A stretch of DNA of 64,000 bases, from contig OX352761.1 in NCBI GenBank assembly GCA_947095585.1, positions 23,775,777-23,839,776 of the forward strand, read 5' to 3'. The DNA comes from Nephrocerus scutellatus. Its lineage: Eukaryota; Arthropoda; Insecta; Diptera; Pipunculidae. This document shows positions 42,785 to 54,059 of this stretch, piece by piece; the stretch's first letter is position 1; every line of letters starts with the position of its first letter. The position numbers and the translations under genes are program-made. The notes below the pieces were generated by a model. It was not told where the DNA came from and did not search any database. It saw only the letters and a program-made list of their open reading frames with translations.

Positions 42785-43640
42785 GTGAGTTTTTATTTTA
42801 TAATTTCCATTTTTTATTAGATATCACATTTTGTTGTTTTTTATTTTTTATCAGATATTTTGTTTGGTTTCTTTTTTAAATTTTTGTCTCTGTAACAAGT
42901 TTCTATGGGTGTATGCAACACAAACACTAATAATCGTATTACACATATGTATAAAAACACAAAAATAAATATTAACTGGACCTCCATTGTCACTTCGACC
43001 ACATTATCTTTTAATTCAGGATCCACCTGACGCACCATCCTTTTTTGCGGCAAGCGATGAAGCTAATTAGTCCAACAAGTGGCAGTAAAATATGTCATAA
43101 TAATACATACAATTATTCAAATGATTTAAATACTGTGTTTCGGATACAATTTGTCGTCCAAATGCATATTGTAGGTGTTGGTGGATGTTGAATACAAACG
43201 CGAAGTGAACATTTCCTTTCTATGCTTCTGATCAAAACAACAAGGTCCGAAGACACGCATTTGAGTTAGAGACTTCTAAAAGTTTGGATTTTTGGAATTA
43301 TTTGATGAATAGTAATTGAAGCTTAAATATTTAACCTCCCGCGCTCAGTATTCAGAAAACTAATCGCTCGCTAATTCATGCACGCTCGTACGAACAAATT
43401 TGAAATATTTTCGTTGTTAGACAAATGAAAGCTGATAGCGTTATACCATCAGCAAATGAACGGATATCACATGTTGTAGAAGACAATATGTTAATAATAT
43501 ATATATTAAGAAAAACGTACGCGCCAAGGATGACGTTTGTGGCACACCAGATGTGCGATTTTTTCGAAATCCATACAGTATTATTAGTTTGAAATTAACG
43601 AAAGATTACCTTTAATAGAACCGAAAGCTAAGCAATAGGT
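42785..43640. other. tacc: Intron, contains a candidate microexon
   Basis: AT-rich unique DNA. Besides the microexon at 43055-43084, an open frame after an acceptor at 43019 (DPPDAPSFFAASDEAN, then stop) looks coding, but it is in a phase that the preceding donor cannot supply. Confidence 0.4.
43055..43084 (+). CDS. tacc: Candidate 30-nt tacc microexon
   Basis: Direct joining of exon 5 (ending in a lone T) to the exon at 47988 (starting AG) creates a TAG stop. A 30-base exon with acceptor CCTTTTTTGCGGCAAG at 43054 and donor GTAAAA at 43085 is phase 1 to phase 1. It adds SMKLISPTSG and changes the junction codon to AAG, restoring one open frame. The case is logical, not transcript-based. An alternative is a sequence error or another exon I missed. 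Confidence 0.45.
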
Positions 43641-43644
43641 CGGT

Positions 43645-44030
43645 AGTTAGTTGGTGCAGATTTATCACGTTTTTCGGAACGGGCTGAGTATTAGCCATTT
43701 TCCAAACTGAGGGAAAACACCAACAGAGAGATGAAATAATTTGCTAAGCGGTTTCGTCATAGTATGATGAAATCTTTTCAATAAAAACAGCGGAATACCG
43801 TCGGTTCCATTTGTTTTATTAGGGTCAAGTTCTTTAAGAGTTTTTGTAACAACCCATGGCCACAAATAGATTTTAGACATACCTGGCTCTACATTCGGGA
43901 GAATTGGTGGGCTTTGGTTGATAAAGATGATAAATGGGTGTAGTAGCACTGCCACCCATGCGGATCTATTGTGCTTCCCCCTGACTTGTGCTATAAATAG
44001 ACAGTGCATACCCATCTCTAAAGCACTCCA
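43645..44030 (-). pseudogene. LINE fragment (family D), RT N-terminal part
   Basis: 44015-43665 encodes VVTKTLKELDPNKTNGTDGI, then PLFLLKRFHHTMTKPLSKLF and GVFPQFGKWLILSPF. This is the start of an RT (DGIP motif) of the jockey/CR1 group, distinct from LINE-A. A second, very similar piece lies at 44975-45305. Confidence 0.7.
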
Positions 44031-44800
44031 TCCATACCTATGGCTCTTAAGAACTTAATAATATGGAGCGGATTCAGTGAATGTCGCGCAGACTTAGAGA
44101 TTACGTAAGTTCCAATGTGATCTCTTCTCTGTCGAATCGTTGTTCCGCATTCGTTGAGAAGATGCCACGGGGTTTCCTCCGCTTCCCCATAGAGTCTGCA
44201 ACTGTCATCCTCTACTAATTTTATTTTCTAAATATGCCTTTCAGTGTGCGTCTTGTTAGCAAAACCGTAATGATTCTTACATTACTTCTACTTACTTCCA
44301 ATATCATGCGAGACCTCATAGGGTTATAGCCTATACCTATCCAATTCCCTTTTCGTGGTGCTTAGCTTGGTTCTATCCGCCCATGCCACTGCTCCGTAGG
44401 TAATCATTGCAATTACTACCACGGTGTACATCAAGTGCATTATTCTGAGACCAACTCCTCAGGATTTACCTGTCACCCTTCTGCATACCATGAGTGCTCT
44501 TATTGGTTTTTGTAGTACCGCTTTCTGGTGTTTGTCCCATAGCAGTCGGCTATCAATTATCGGTCCAAGGTATTATACCTCTTAGCTAATAGCAATATCT
44601 TCTCCATAAAGGGTAACCGGGTGCATTCGCTCCAGCTTCCTTTTATTGGTGAAGGGAACCATTGTGGTCTTATTTGGATTTAACCTGAGTCCCACTTCAT
44701 GGCACCATCTACTCGTGTTTTTTGAATTATTTCACAAAGCAATTCCTTAAATTTTCCTCTTGCTACGATGACTTTATCGTCTGCTTAGCCCTGTGCAGGA
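44031..44800 (-). pseudogene. R1-clade LINE, RT C-terminal fragment
   Basis: Minus-strand frames give GLRLNPNKTTMVPFTNKRKL, then YLGPIIDSRLLWDKHQKAVL and RIMHLMYTVVVIAMITYGAV with AWADRTKL. This is the region after YADD in R1-type RTs. It is flanked on both sides by family D pieces, so it is either inserted in that element or joined by rearrangement. Confidence 0.75.
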
Positions 44801-44969
44801 CACAACGCTTGATTCGCCTAGATTTTCAATGCTTCGCTCCTAACAATGAGTCATGCACTTCATTAGTTTACCTGAAGATCGATTTTTTCGAAATCCATAC
44901 TTTACATTGGATAAAAGAGCATTCGAATCCAGATAGCTCATTAGTTGAAATTAATAATAGATTCCATAA

Positions 44970-45305
44970 CCTTTGATAAAACCGACAACAGAGCAATAGG
45001 GCGGTAGTTATTAGGTGCAGATTTATCACCTTTCTATTTTCTAAATTGACGGAAAAACATCTGTCTTCATTGAGAGATGAAACAATTTGCTAAGCGTTTT
45101 TGCCAAAGTATGATGACATCTTTTCAATACTGCAGGCGGAATACCGTCGCGTCCAGTCGCTTGATTGGGGTCAAGTTCTTTAAGAGTCTTGAAACAACCC
45201 GTTGTCGGTAATAGATTTTAGACAAACCTGGGCCTGCATTCGTGAGAATTGGTGGGTTTTGATTAGATAAAGGAAGGGTAGACGCACAAGCAAAATGTGA
45301 TGCTA
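44970..45305 (-). pseudogene. LINE fragment (family D), second copy
   Basis: It has the same RT N-terminal region as 43645-44030 (ACTTGACCCCAATCAAGCGA in complement, corresponding to the DPN stretch), diverged by several percent and frameshifted. Confidence 0.65.
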
Positions 45306-45309
45306 AGAG

Positions 45310-47215
45310 GTTAGCTTTCTAAATACCATTGGTATGAGAGAATTTATCCCTTCCAGGAATAAGTCTGTTAAACCAAAGGAAGGTGGATGGTATGACTCGA
45401 GCTGTAACTGTAAAGAGGCTTCTAGGATTAGAGAGGTATGCTTTCGGTTTTACAAAACAAACCCTAATGAGGAAAACCGAACAAATTTTAAACGAGCCAG
45501 AAATGATGAGCCATGTAATGCCCATTTTCGGCGAGTCAAATTCACCTACGACCAAAAATTGAGGCAAAAAATACTACAATGTCCCAAAGGTAGTAAACAT
45601 TTTTGGTTATTCGTGAAAAGAATCAAAAAAACAGCCTCGTCGTCGATTCCAACGCTTATTTATAACGACATTCCAGTTGTCAGCTCTATAGACAAGGTTA
45701 ATCTGTTTGCTGTTCGCAGCTATCTCCACGCTTCCAGATTGTGCATTGCTGCCTCCTGCACATCAGAGTATTGAACACTCTATGGGACAGATATTCATTC
45801 CTACTCGTGCAGTTGCTAGTGTTTTAAACGATCAATACTCATAAATCCGCTGGGCCAGATGGTATTTACGCATTAGTTCTGAAGTGGTGTTCTTCCAAAC
45901 TGTATGGATTTCGTGGGCAACCTTCTACTGGTGATTTGATGGTATATTTCACCGAACAGTGGAACCGGTCTTTGCATCAATTTGGAGAAAGCAAAGATAT
46001 TGCACTCGATATTTCTAAGGCATTTGACAGAGTTTGGCATCAAGCTCTTTTGTCCAAAATGCGTGCTTATGGAGTCGATGATAAGCTGCTTCACTGGATT
46101 AGAAGCTATCCGCTCAATTCATGTTGTATTGGACGGTTTCAATTCTAAAGTTCATTACTTAAATGCTGGCGTTCCCCAGGGCTCTGTTTCGTCCCCGACT
46201 CTATTTCTCATTTTTATTAATGATCTCTAATCTGTGACTTCTAATCCAATTCACTCTTTCGCCAACGACAGCACTCTCAGCTTCACATATAAGTTTGAGG
46301 AACGTCGCTCCACTTCTCATGTGTAACTCAAACAACTACGTATGTTAAGCACGTTAAATTCTGACCTTGACAGCAATGGGGGGACAATGGGGAGAAATCA
46401 ATCGAGCAGAATTTAACGCTTCCAAAACCCAATGCTGTCTCCTGTCGTCTAAGCGAATTCTAAATCCAATGTCATTATCCATGAATGGCATTTGCATCGA
46501 GGAAACTGAAAATCTCGCAATTCTCGGTATGTACGTTAACGACAAGCTTCGTTGAAATGACCACATAGTTACCGTCGCCAAAAATGCTGCGAAATGTTTA
46601 GGTTTTCTATCCCGGTGCAAGATATATTTCACTCCCTCTGATCTGGCTACTATCTACAAGGCTTTTATTCGCCCTAAACTTGAGTACAATTGTCAAATTT
46701 GGTCCGGTGCGCCTACAACCACCTTGCATCAACTAGATAGAATACAAAACCGCGCGATAAAACTTATCGGCGACGAAAATATAGCGAAATCAATAGATTC
46801 GCTTGAACACCGCAGGAACGTTTCCTGCTTGTCACAAGAGAAATAGCCAGCTGCATGCCACCTCTCCTTGAATTCAACCGTAATACTAGTGGAGCTCTAA
46901 CTGCTTATCAGTTTACCCTCAAGCCCATCTTCGGACGGACAGTTAAGTTCAGGGATTCGTTCTTCAGCCGTATACAACACGTATGTGGAATGCTCTGCCA
47001 AGCTTTGTCTTTCCACAGACATTCAAAACACAAGCTCATAGAGATCTCCTCTTTTCTCCTCCTTTTCCTAAACGCCCACACTGGGCCAAGTATATAGCCT
47101 ATCATTATAAGGGTGCGAACCCCTTTAAGCGTGCGCCAATTATACATTGACTGCACGTTACCGTGTTATTTCTCCTTTTCTTTGTGTAGTTTTCTACCTG
47201 CATCCCCTACACTTT
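45310..47215 (+). pseudogene. LINE-A copy, linker through RT to 3' tail
   Basis: 45334-45774 encodes the EN-RT linker (PKEGGWYDSSCNCKEASRIR, then KHFWLFVKRIKKTASSSIPT). A deletion near 45895 joins it to GFRGQPSTGDLMVYFTEQWN. RT follows: DISKAFDRVWHQALLSKMRA, then GVPQGSVSSPTLFLIFINDL, FANDSTLSF (D to N in the FADD motif), AILGMYVNDKL and AFIRPKLEYNCQIWSGAPTT. The tail ends near 47215. Several frameshifts and stops. Confidence 0.88.
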
Positions 47216-47987
47216 TTTGTGAAATTTGATTCTGTCTGCCTAATTAGCGGTTTGATGGTCGTTCATCCGAAATGTTTTGTTTTCTTATTCGGACAAATCT
47301 GAAGCCTCACTTATATTTTGTTGCATTCATACACACACTTTGCTCTGTAATTCAATTATGTGATTGACGGGTTCAGGCTCTGTTCCACCCTCATATTCGA
47401 ATGGAAAAATAATTTCTCTTTGTGGCATATACTTTGTTTCTTGTGTTTCGTTTGGATAGTAGAAAGAAATTAATGTAATGTTATGTTAATGTGGTCGCAG
47501 CGGACCTGAGGTGAGGCTTTTCGAATTTGTCTATCTGCCTGCCTGTCTGCCTGCCTGTGTGGCAAGTATGAGCCGCTTTTCTTTTTCTTTCTGTTGTGTT
47601 TCCAAAGTGAATAACTGCTGCCGCCGTTCGGTCAAAAGTCAAGTAACGATGTTTTTTGTTTTTCTTTTGTTCTTCTTCTCTTTTCTTACAAATTCCAATA
47701 GAAATTAATTTACCCGACTGCCTTTGCCTGGCAGAGACAACAGACAAGGCAACATTTATTCTAATTGACATACTTTGTGTCGTTGTTCGGTTGTTCCGTG
47801 TAAATAACTCCTGAGGGTCGTTGCTCGCCGCTTTTGTTCGTCGGCCGTTGCGATGCGATTGTGACATCCGTTTAGTTGTTTAGAATGTCCAATTGGCAAT
47901 TAGAAATGTCGGCGGAATGAAAATGAGAAAGTTGTTCGGTTGGTATTGTGAAAGAAGCTTATTACTGTGTATTTTTTGCTTCTTTAG
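47216..47987. other. Intron, unique sequence
   Basis: No repeat family. A run of CTGCCTGCCTGTCTGCCTGC at 47537 is a simple repeat. The minus-strand ORF at 47481-47867 is not supported as a gene. The tract ends with a good acceptor (GCTTCTTTAG at 47987). Confidence 0.45.
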
Positions 47988-48053
47988 AGCCTGGCCACAC
48001 GTTCATGGAAATGAAAGTCAAGTCTGGTGAACAGGTAGATTTTAAGAATGTTG
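47988..48053 (+). CDS. tacc: tacc exon 6 (or 7 if the microexon is used)
   Basis: Acceptor TTCTTTAG at 47980-47987, donor GTAAGA at 48054. It encodes PGHTFMEMKVKSGEQVDFKN plus V, 66 nt, phase 1 to 1. It joins in frame to VFLNPSDFDF of the following exon. Confidence 0.78.
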
Positions 48054-48294
48054 GTAAGAGAATCGTAGTCTGCACCGAACATCCACTATTCTCGGCATCG
48101 GCATGAACGTTTCATTGCAATGCATTTGCCTTTTGCATTTGCATTTTTATTTGGTTTTTGCGTTGATAGAGTGAAGACGTCCCCGTCCGTCCGACAGAAG
48201 CTGTGTTAGTTTACATATTTATACAACAATATATTTACAACAACAATTGCAATCAATAATCCCAAGCTAAATTCAAAAACAATTAGCTTTACTT

Positions 48295-48545
48295 AAGTTT
48301 TAGGTCCAAATTGATAAACGTATTAAAGACACAATTTTTGGTATTTTTAAACCCAGTCGCACGATAGTTATGTGGAATGAATTGCCTGATTCTGTGTTTC
48401 CGCTTTTGTATGATCTGCAGTCGTTTAAGACACGCCTGCATAGCTTCTCATCTTTTCCTCTCCCTAATTTCCTAACGCGCACGCTGTAATAAGCATTATA
48501 AGGTGCAAGCCCCTTTGGCATGTACACATTATAAAAATAAAAATA
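48295..48545 (+). pseudogene. LINE-A 3' end fragment
   Basis: ATAGTTATGTGGAATGAATT, then CAGTCGTTTAAGACACGCCT and the tail CTTTGGCATGTACACATTAT match the end of the copies at 1-780 and 30483. It encodes IVMWNELPDSVFPLLYDLQS. Confidence 0.8.
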
Positions 48546-48839
48546 AACTAAAGTCAACAAATGAAGTGCCAATCTAAGTTCGTTAGTTAAAGTCACAGTT
48601 ACAAATGACGTTTAACACCGAATTTTATTTTATAATTTCGATTATAGACTCTTTGACGTGACAACTTCTCAGAACAAGGTTTAAGAGGTACACGATCAAA
48701 AAATTGATTGTTACACTGTTACGTCCCATTTTAAATGTCACAATTTTATGCCTCGTTATATATTTTATTCCTATAGTTATATATTATTTATTATGTATTT
48801 ATTTTTTGTAATGATGTATCAATACTGGGATGTCATTAT

Positions 48840-48920
48840 GATCTGGAATTTTGGGAACTAAGCCATTTCTCAAGCGATTCGTATGAAATTCGGTTTATAG
48901 GACTAAGATGCGACTATATC
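48840..48920 (-). repeat. Solo monomer of the 107-bp repeat
   Basis: AAGCGATTCGTATGAAATTC, then AGGACTAAGATGCGACTATA is the complement of part of one unit at 27497-28015. Confidence 0.65.
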
Positions 48921-49164
48921 GTCATTTTGACAATATCAGCTTAAGAATACGATGGGACGTTTTCTCAATAGCTAGTAGTACAAAAATGACGTTTTTCAAA
49001 AATGAACTACGAAATAATTTTTTCTATAATTAATACCTACCTGTTCTGATCAGTTCACTGGTTAAGCAGAGTAGTTTGTTGCCAGTTTCCAGCAAGTTTT
49101 GTTTCAGGTGATATGAGCTTGGATCGACATTTATGTAAAATATTTCAATACTTTGTAAATTTTA

Positions 49165-50097
49165 CATTCTTTTACATAGTAAAAGGAAGTATAGTAATCA
49201 TGCAGATTTACCCATTTCTGTATCTTCTGAGTCAGAAAAAGCAAAAAAAAAACTCTGTCTGTCTGTCGCATATAAAATTTAAAAAAAAACTGTAAATTTC
49301 GTAAAATATTTTTATGGGAATTTTAATAGAAAGTGTTGTCGTTTGCATTGTGTGAAAAGTTTAAAAAAACTGGCAAAATGAACTTAAAAAACTTTTACTT
49401 CTCCCGTAGCGAATAAATAATTTCTGAAACCAAAAATTTCATATTTGGTTTCGGTTTAGCGCTCTATTTACAAAGCATTCACCACGAAAACCCTGCTACT
49501 TTGACAGCTTATCCGTGGGAATGGGATGGGTGGATATGGTTTGAGCAAATCGATAGAGACAGTATCAGAAACAAAATCATGACTAAATCGGCTGTTGTAG
49601 TCACATTTATAGAAAAAGAAGGTGTGGGCACAACACGACTTTCGCGGACGGGGCCTGAATCTTCATTAAATGTATATTAATATTTTTTAATTTTTTTTTG
49701 TTAAAATTCTTTTTTATTTTTTTTAAATTCTTTTTTTTAGATTCATTTTTTTTAAATTCTTTTTTTTTTTTAATTTTATTTTTTTGTTTTGAATTTTTTT
49801 TTAAATATCTTTTGCAATTAACCGATTTCTCCTAAGTGGCATACTTTTTGAGTTATTTGCAAAAACTGTCCAAGTAAACTGTCACTTCCGGTTGTCAGAT
49901 TTCCGTCAAAATCAACTCGTACCTTCCAATTTATGTAAACAAGCTTAAATATGAATTTTCATCCTCATAAGTTCAACAGTCTGTGCTTTTTCGCTTTTTC
50001 TGAAACAGGAGATACGGTAATAAGTAAATCGACAAAAATCTCGAGTTCGTAAATTTTCATGATTACTATACTTCCTTTTTCTATGTAAAAGAAAGTA
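49165..50097. mobile_element. Inverted-repeat DNA element with ~45-bp ends
   Basis: CTTTTACATAGTAAAAGGAA and AGTATAGTAATCATG at 49171-49205 reappear as complement at about 50055-50097 with very few differences. No transposase. Inside are a fragment of the minisatellite element (49255-49385), an inverted copy of the CGAAAC repeat (49390-49570) and a T-rich tract (49680-49805). Confidence 0.75.
49390..49575 (-). repeat. CGAAAC/TCAAAGT dispersed repeat, inverted copy
   Basis: TTTGGTTTCGGTTTAGCGCT, then GCATTCACCACGAAAACC and CTTTGACAGCTTATCCGTGG are the complement of blocks at 5825-5980. The copy lies inside the inverted-repeat element 49165-50097. Confidence 0.6.
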
Positions 50098-51618
50098 TGT
50101 AATATGGTATTCGAACATTGATTTTTAAAATTTTAAAAATTTGTAGTTACGTCTATCGATTTGGATCTTAATGTTCCAATTTTGATCTATTTCTACCAAA
50201 GCAACAACGCTAGCTATTGTGTTCAATGTCAATGTCAAAATGGCTTTTTGTTTTGTATGTTGCACTGACGTTTATGCTCATGAACATGTGGCCAAGCCCT
50301 TCTTCATTCACATCTATTATTCACTCGATTTGCTAAGGCTGCGGCGCTAACTTTTTTTGTAGCGCTTGCTGTCATTGCTTTATGTGGTGTAAAACTGTGA
50401 TAAAATGTTGCAATCGGCAGTCCGCAGCAGCAGAAAGAGACAGACTAAAGTCGATTGTATGTATTCTCTCGAGCTCGGGCTGTCATTTTGCTGTCGTATG
50501 GACTGTGGGCTGTGGATCTTTGTCCCCATTATGAAGTTATGTACGTCAGTCTCCAGTTGAGAGCAGTTGTAGTGTAGTGTTGTTGAGTGTAGCAATTTGT
50601 TCCCTAAGGAACTGCAAATTACATGAGTTTTGTACAAAAAAAGTACAAATTCCGATTAGTTCATTCATATTTGTTATTGTTTCTGTGAAATAAATGCATT
50701 CCAAGATGTACGAACGACATAATTCCATTAAGTTTTAAGCATCTGTGCGTTGGTTCTCTCATTCTGTGATACGTCGGTCGGCTGGTCGGTAGGTCGAATG
50801 GTGTCTTTTTGGGCGAGAGCATTGTAACAAAATTTATATACTGCTGTGGTGTAGGAAAAGGAAAAATCTATCAAATAATCAACAAACGTCGATTTTTTTC
50901 TGTTGCGTTCGTTAAGCTGTCTGTCTGTCTGTCTGACTGACGGTCACCAACAATGGTTAGTATTGGTTTTGCCTTGCTGCTGCTGACTGGAAAAAGTCTC
51001 TAAAGAGAAACGTTTTCTTCTGCTTTGAGTTTTTCTTGTTTTTCCGCAAAACCACAACCCAAATACTAGTTGAAGAAGGAAGCAAGAAGTGTACTGTGTA
51101 TAGTGTGTGACTCAGTCTGCTTTTCTGTATTCTGGTTGCATGTTGTACAACAACTGCTTAGGTGGAAGAGAAAGAAAATTTGCTCTGAAGAATGGAAGCG
51201 AGAGATTACAAAATTAATTAAATTTTACCCACACGCTCGTCATTGTTGCTCTCCTTGCGGGTTAGTCATTCACTTCATAGGCATATGTTCTTGTCATACG
51301 GGTGTGTATGTGTATCTCCCCCTTAATATGGGACTGTCAATACTTTATTCGTGATGTATTCGTTTTTTGTTATTGTTGGTGTGGCTGATCGCATTGGATA
51401 AAAAGAACCGAGAAAAAAAATAAAACTCCAGCCACATATTAAAATGAAATAATCAAAACAAATCATTCTTTGAGTGAAAAAATGCAAATGTAAACACTAA
51501 ACTTAACTAATGCCCATTGTACGTACCTCCATTATTTTATTTCGATTTTGTGATTAACTTAATTAACAAACTAATGACATATTATGTTGTGTTTTGTTTC
51601 TTGTTTCCATTTCTTTAG
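50098..51618 (+). other. tacc: Intron, mainly unique; possible internal promoter
   Basis: 50710-50955 is unique, with GTCGGTCGGCTGGTCGGTAG at 50773 and a (GTCT)4 run near 50920, resembling the sequence upstream of exon 1B. CAACAATG at about 50949 is followed by GTTAGTATTG. Splicing at GTATTG would join MV to the exon at 51619 in frame, giving a short isoform. The donor is weak, so no exon is called. Confidence 0.3.
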
Positions 51619-52094
51619 TGTTTTTGAATCCATCCGATTTTGATTTTCTCCTAACCAAAGGCAACAATAACGTGCAGATCGATCGAAGTTCATTGCTTTT
51701 GAGATTTGACCCACTTCTAGGGCATGCAGTACCTCTTAACACTAGTGTAGGTGGTAACAACAGTACCAACGTCATCAGTCAGGTGTCAGTTACTTCGGCG
51801 AACACCAACATCAATCGCCTAAGTCCAGCTATTGAAGAGGAGGAACATCACTTCCAAGACAATAACAGATCGATTGCTTTGGAATCAGACAATAAATCAA
51901 CTGATATTCAAGAAGAGGAAGAAGCGGAAGCAGCAGCAGCAAGTGCCAAATCTTCAAATTCAAACAGTACACCTGTAAATACTAGTCAAGGATCAGTTTT
52001 TCCAGGTTCTGGTTCAGGTTCAAGTTCATACGAGGCTACCGGAGCTGGATCCGGACAACAACAAAAACTACAAATTACTGCGAGGAGTGTAAAA
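51619..52094 (+). CDS. tacc: tacc exon 7, conserved DFDFLL/RFDPLLG segment
   Basis: Acceptor TTTCTTTAG at 51610-51618, phase 1. It encodes VFLNPSDFDFLLTKGNNNVQ, then IDRSSLLLRFDPLLGHAVPL. This is the segment that identifies insect TACC ahead of the coiled coil. An acidic, low-complexity tail follows (EEEEHHFQDN, DIQEEEEAEAAAAS, GSGSGSSS). It ends ARSVK at donor GTATGT (52095), phase 0. Read-through would stop five codons later (VCIPQK). Confidence 0.9.
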
Positions 52095-52197
52095 GTATGT
52101 ATACCACAAAAATGATTCCACGATTGATGAATAGACTTCTAGAATATGTCTTTTTCTCTTCCGTACACCTGCCACCCGCTTGCCCATGCCCATGCAG

Positions 52198-52274
52198 AAG
52201 AATGCCAAAATGAGTGTCGATGTAATACAGGATATAAAAATTGAAAGCGATTGTAAATCAATTGAAAACCACAA
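52198..52274 (+). CDS. tacc: tacc exon 8
   Basis: Acceptor CCATGCAG at 52190-52197. It encodes KNAKMSVDVIQDIKIESDCK and SIENH. Donor GTAAGT at 52275, phase 2. Confidence 0.85.
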
Positions 52275-52351
52275 GTAAGTTAGGCTGTTTTCTGATTTCG
52301 TGTCGATATTTTCTAATCTTTCTGATACCAACTTATTTTTGCATTCTCCAG

Positions 52352-52417
52352 CTCTCAATCTGATGAAAAGCAAAACTTTAAAATGGATGAACTTGAGAAA
52401 AAAATCAGAAATGAAGT
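52352..52417 (+). CDS. tacc: tacc exon 9, start of the coiled coil
   Basis: Acceptor TTCTCCAG at 52344-52351. It encodes SQSDEKQNFKMDELEKKIRN plus E. Donor GTAAGT at 52418, phase 2. The heptad pattern begins at MDELEKKIRNEV and continues into the next exon 3.8 kb downstream, the gap being filled by transposons. Confidence 0.87.
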
Positions 52418-52554
52418 GTAAGTTTATGTTTTTCACTTACAATTAATTTTTTATTGCAATTGGACAGGAGAATGCGCCGTCTTAAGGTGCAGGAATATAC
52501 GGCTTGTCCACTAAAAAGGCTATCATGATTCCTGCTTCTCACTGTTGTATCGCT

Positions 52555-54013
52555 TTTTTGCTAATGGTATTTCAGAGAAATAGTCGGGTGCATCATCCCG
52601 TCCTTTCATCATTTCATCCGCAATATTCGTTCTGCATGTAGCTGGCTATTTCTCTTGAGCACCGCTGGTAGAAGAAGCGAGAAAACAACGACAACCAGGA
52701 AACGTTAATGCGATGTTTAAGCGAATCTATGGATTTCTCAATAAGCTTTATAGCACGGTCAGAGATTTTCAGTTTCCTCAATGCAAGTGCTATTCATGGA
52801 TAATGACATGAATTTAGGATTCGCTTAGACGACAGGACAACAGAGAACATTGGGTTTTGAAAGCGTTAAATTCTACTCGATTCCTTTCTCCTCCTTTTTG
52901 TTATGCTGTCTAGGTCAGATTGAATTGAAGTAGTTGCTTGAGTTCCACATAAGAAGTGGATCGACGTCCCTCAAACTTTATGAAAAGCTAACAGTGCTGT
53001 CGTCAGCAAAAGAGTTAATTGGATTAGGAGTCACAGATAAGAGATTATTAATAAAAAAAACAACCCATAAAAATTAAAAATTTTCTTTGAAATTCCCTGA
53101 TCGGGGATAAAATGAAGCAGTTTTTTTATCAAATCCATAAGCACGCATTTTGGACAAAAGAGCTTCATGCCTAACTCAGTAAAATTCTTTGGAAATATCG
53201 AGTGCAACAGCTTTGCTTTCATTGATGCAAAGACCGATTCCACTGTTATTTTATATATAATTATACCATCAAATCACCAGTAGAACGATCCCCACGAAAT
53301 CCGTACTGCCGGTCACTAAGGATTTCGTTGGTTTCAAGATATTCTATGAACTGAAAATTGGTCAGCTTGGAAAGAATAGATGTAATTGCTATAGATCGAT
53401 ACGAAGAAGGAGACGACGGCTTGCCTTTTTTGGTTTTGGGCTGGAAAAAGGCTATTTTCTAAATTCTCGGGAAGAGTCCAGAAGAATAGAATAGGTGGAA
53501 AAACGTACGCAATGGTAATCCCAGCTTGGAAGAACACTTCTTCAGAAGTAATAAAGACATACCATCTGACCCAGCGGATTTGTGAGTGTTGAGATCGTTT
53601 AAAACTCTAGCAACTGCACGAGTAAGAATGAATATCTGTCCCATAAAGTGTTCAAAACTCTGAGGTGCATCTGGAAACGTGGAGCTAGCTGCCAAATGTG
53701 CAGCAAACAGATTGGCTTTGTCTTTAGAGTTGACAACTGGAATGTCGTTATAAATGAGCGTTGGAATTGATGACGAGGCTGTATTTTTGATTTTTCTCAC
53801 GAATGACCAAAAATTTTACTAATTTTTTGCATCAATTTTTGGTCGTAGGCGAATTTGAGTCGCCGAAGATAGGCGAGATAGATTACAATCATTTCTGGCT
53901 CGTTTAAAATTAATCGGTTTTCCTCGGTAGGGTATACTTTGTAAAGCAGAAGGAATACCTCTCTAATCCTAGAAGCCTCTTTACAGCTCGAGTCATACCA
54001 TCCATCTTCCTAT
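52555..54013 (-). pseudogene. LINE-A copy inside the last large tacc intron
   Basis: 53800-53459 encodes RKIKNTASSSIPTLIYNDIP, then GQIFILTRAVARVLNDLNTH and KSAGSDGMSLLLLKK. RT pieces continue to 53031 (LLHSIFPKNFTELGMKLFCP), and tail matches extend to about 52560. A short piece of the minisatellite element's right end (ACAACCCATAAAAATTAAAA) lies within it at 53060-53100. Near 54013 it is interrupted by a unique junction and then RTE family C. Confidence 0.85.
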
Positions 54014-54059
54014 CAAGAAACAATAGCAACCAGTTATTGCTCCCAAACAAGTTGTTAAG

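Noticed and set aside
43020..43070. Exon DPPDAPSFFAASDEAN after acceptor 43019
   Set aside because: The preceding donor is in phase 1 with a terminal T, giving TGA at this junction, and the frame ends in a stop; kept only as a note beside the microexon.
47481..47867. 128-residue minus-strand ORF
   Set aside because: Basic, low-complexity translation of intron sequence with simple repeats; no supporting signal.
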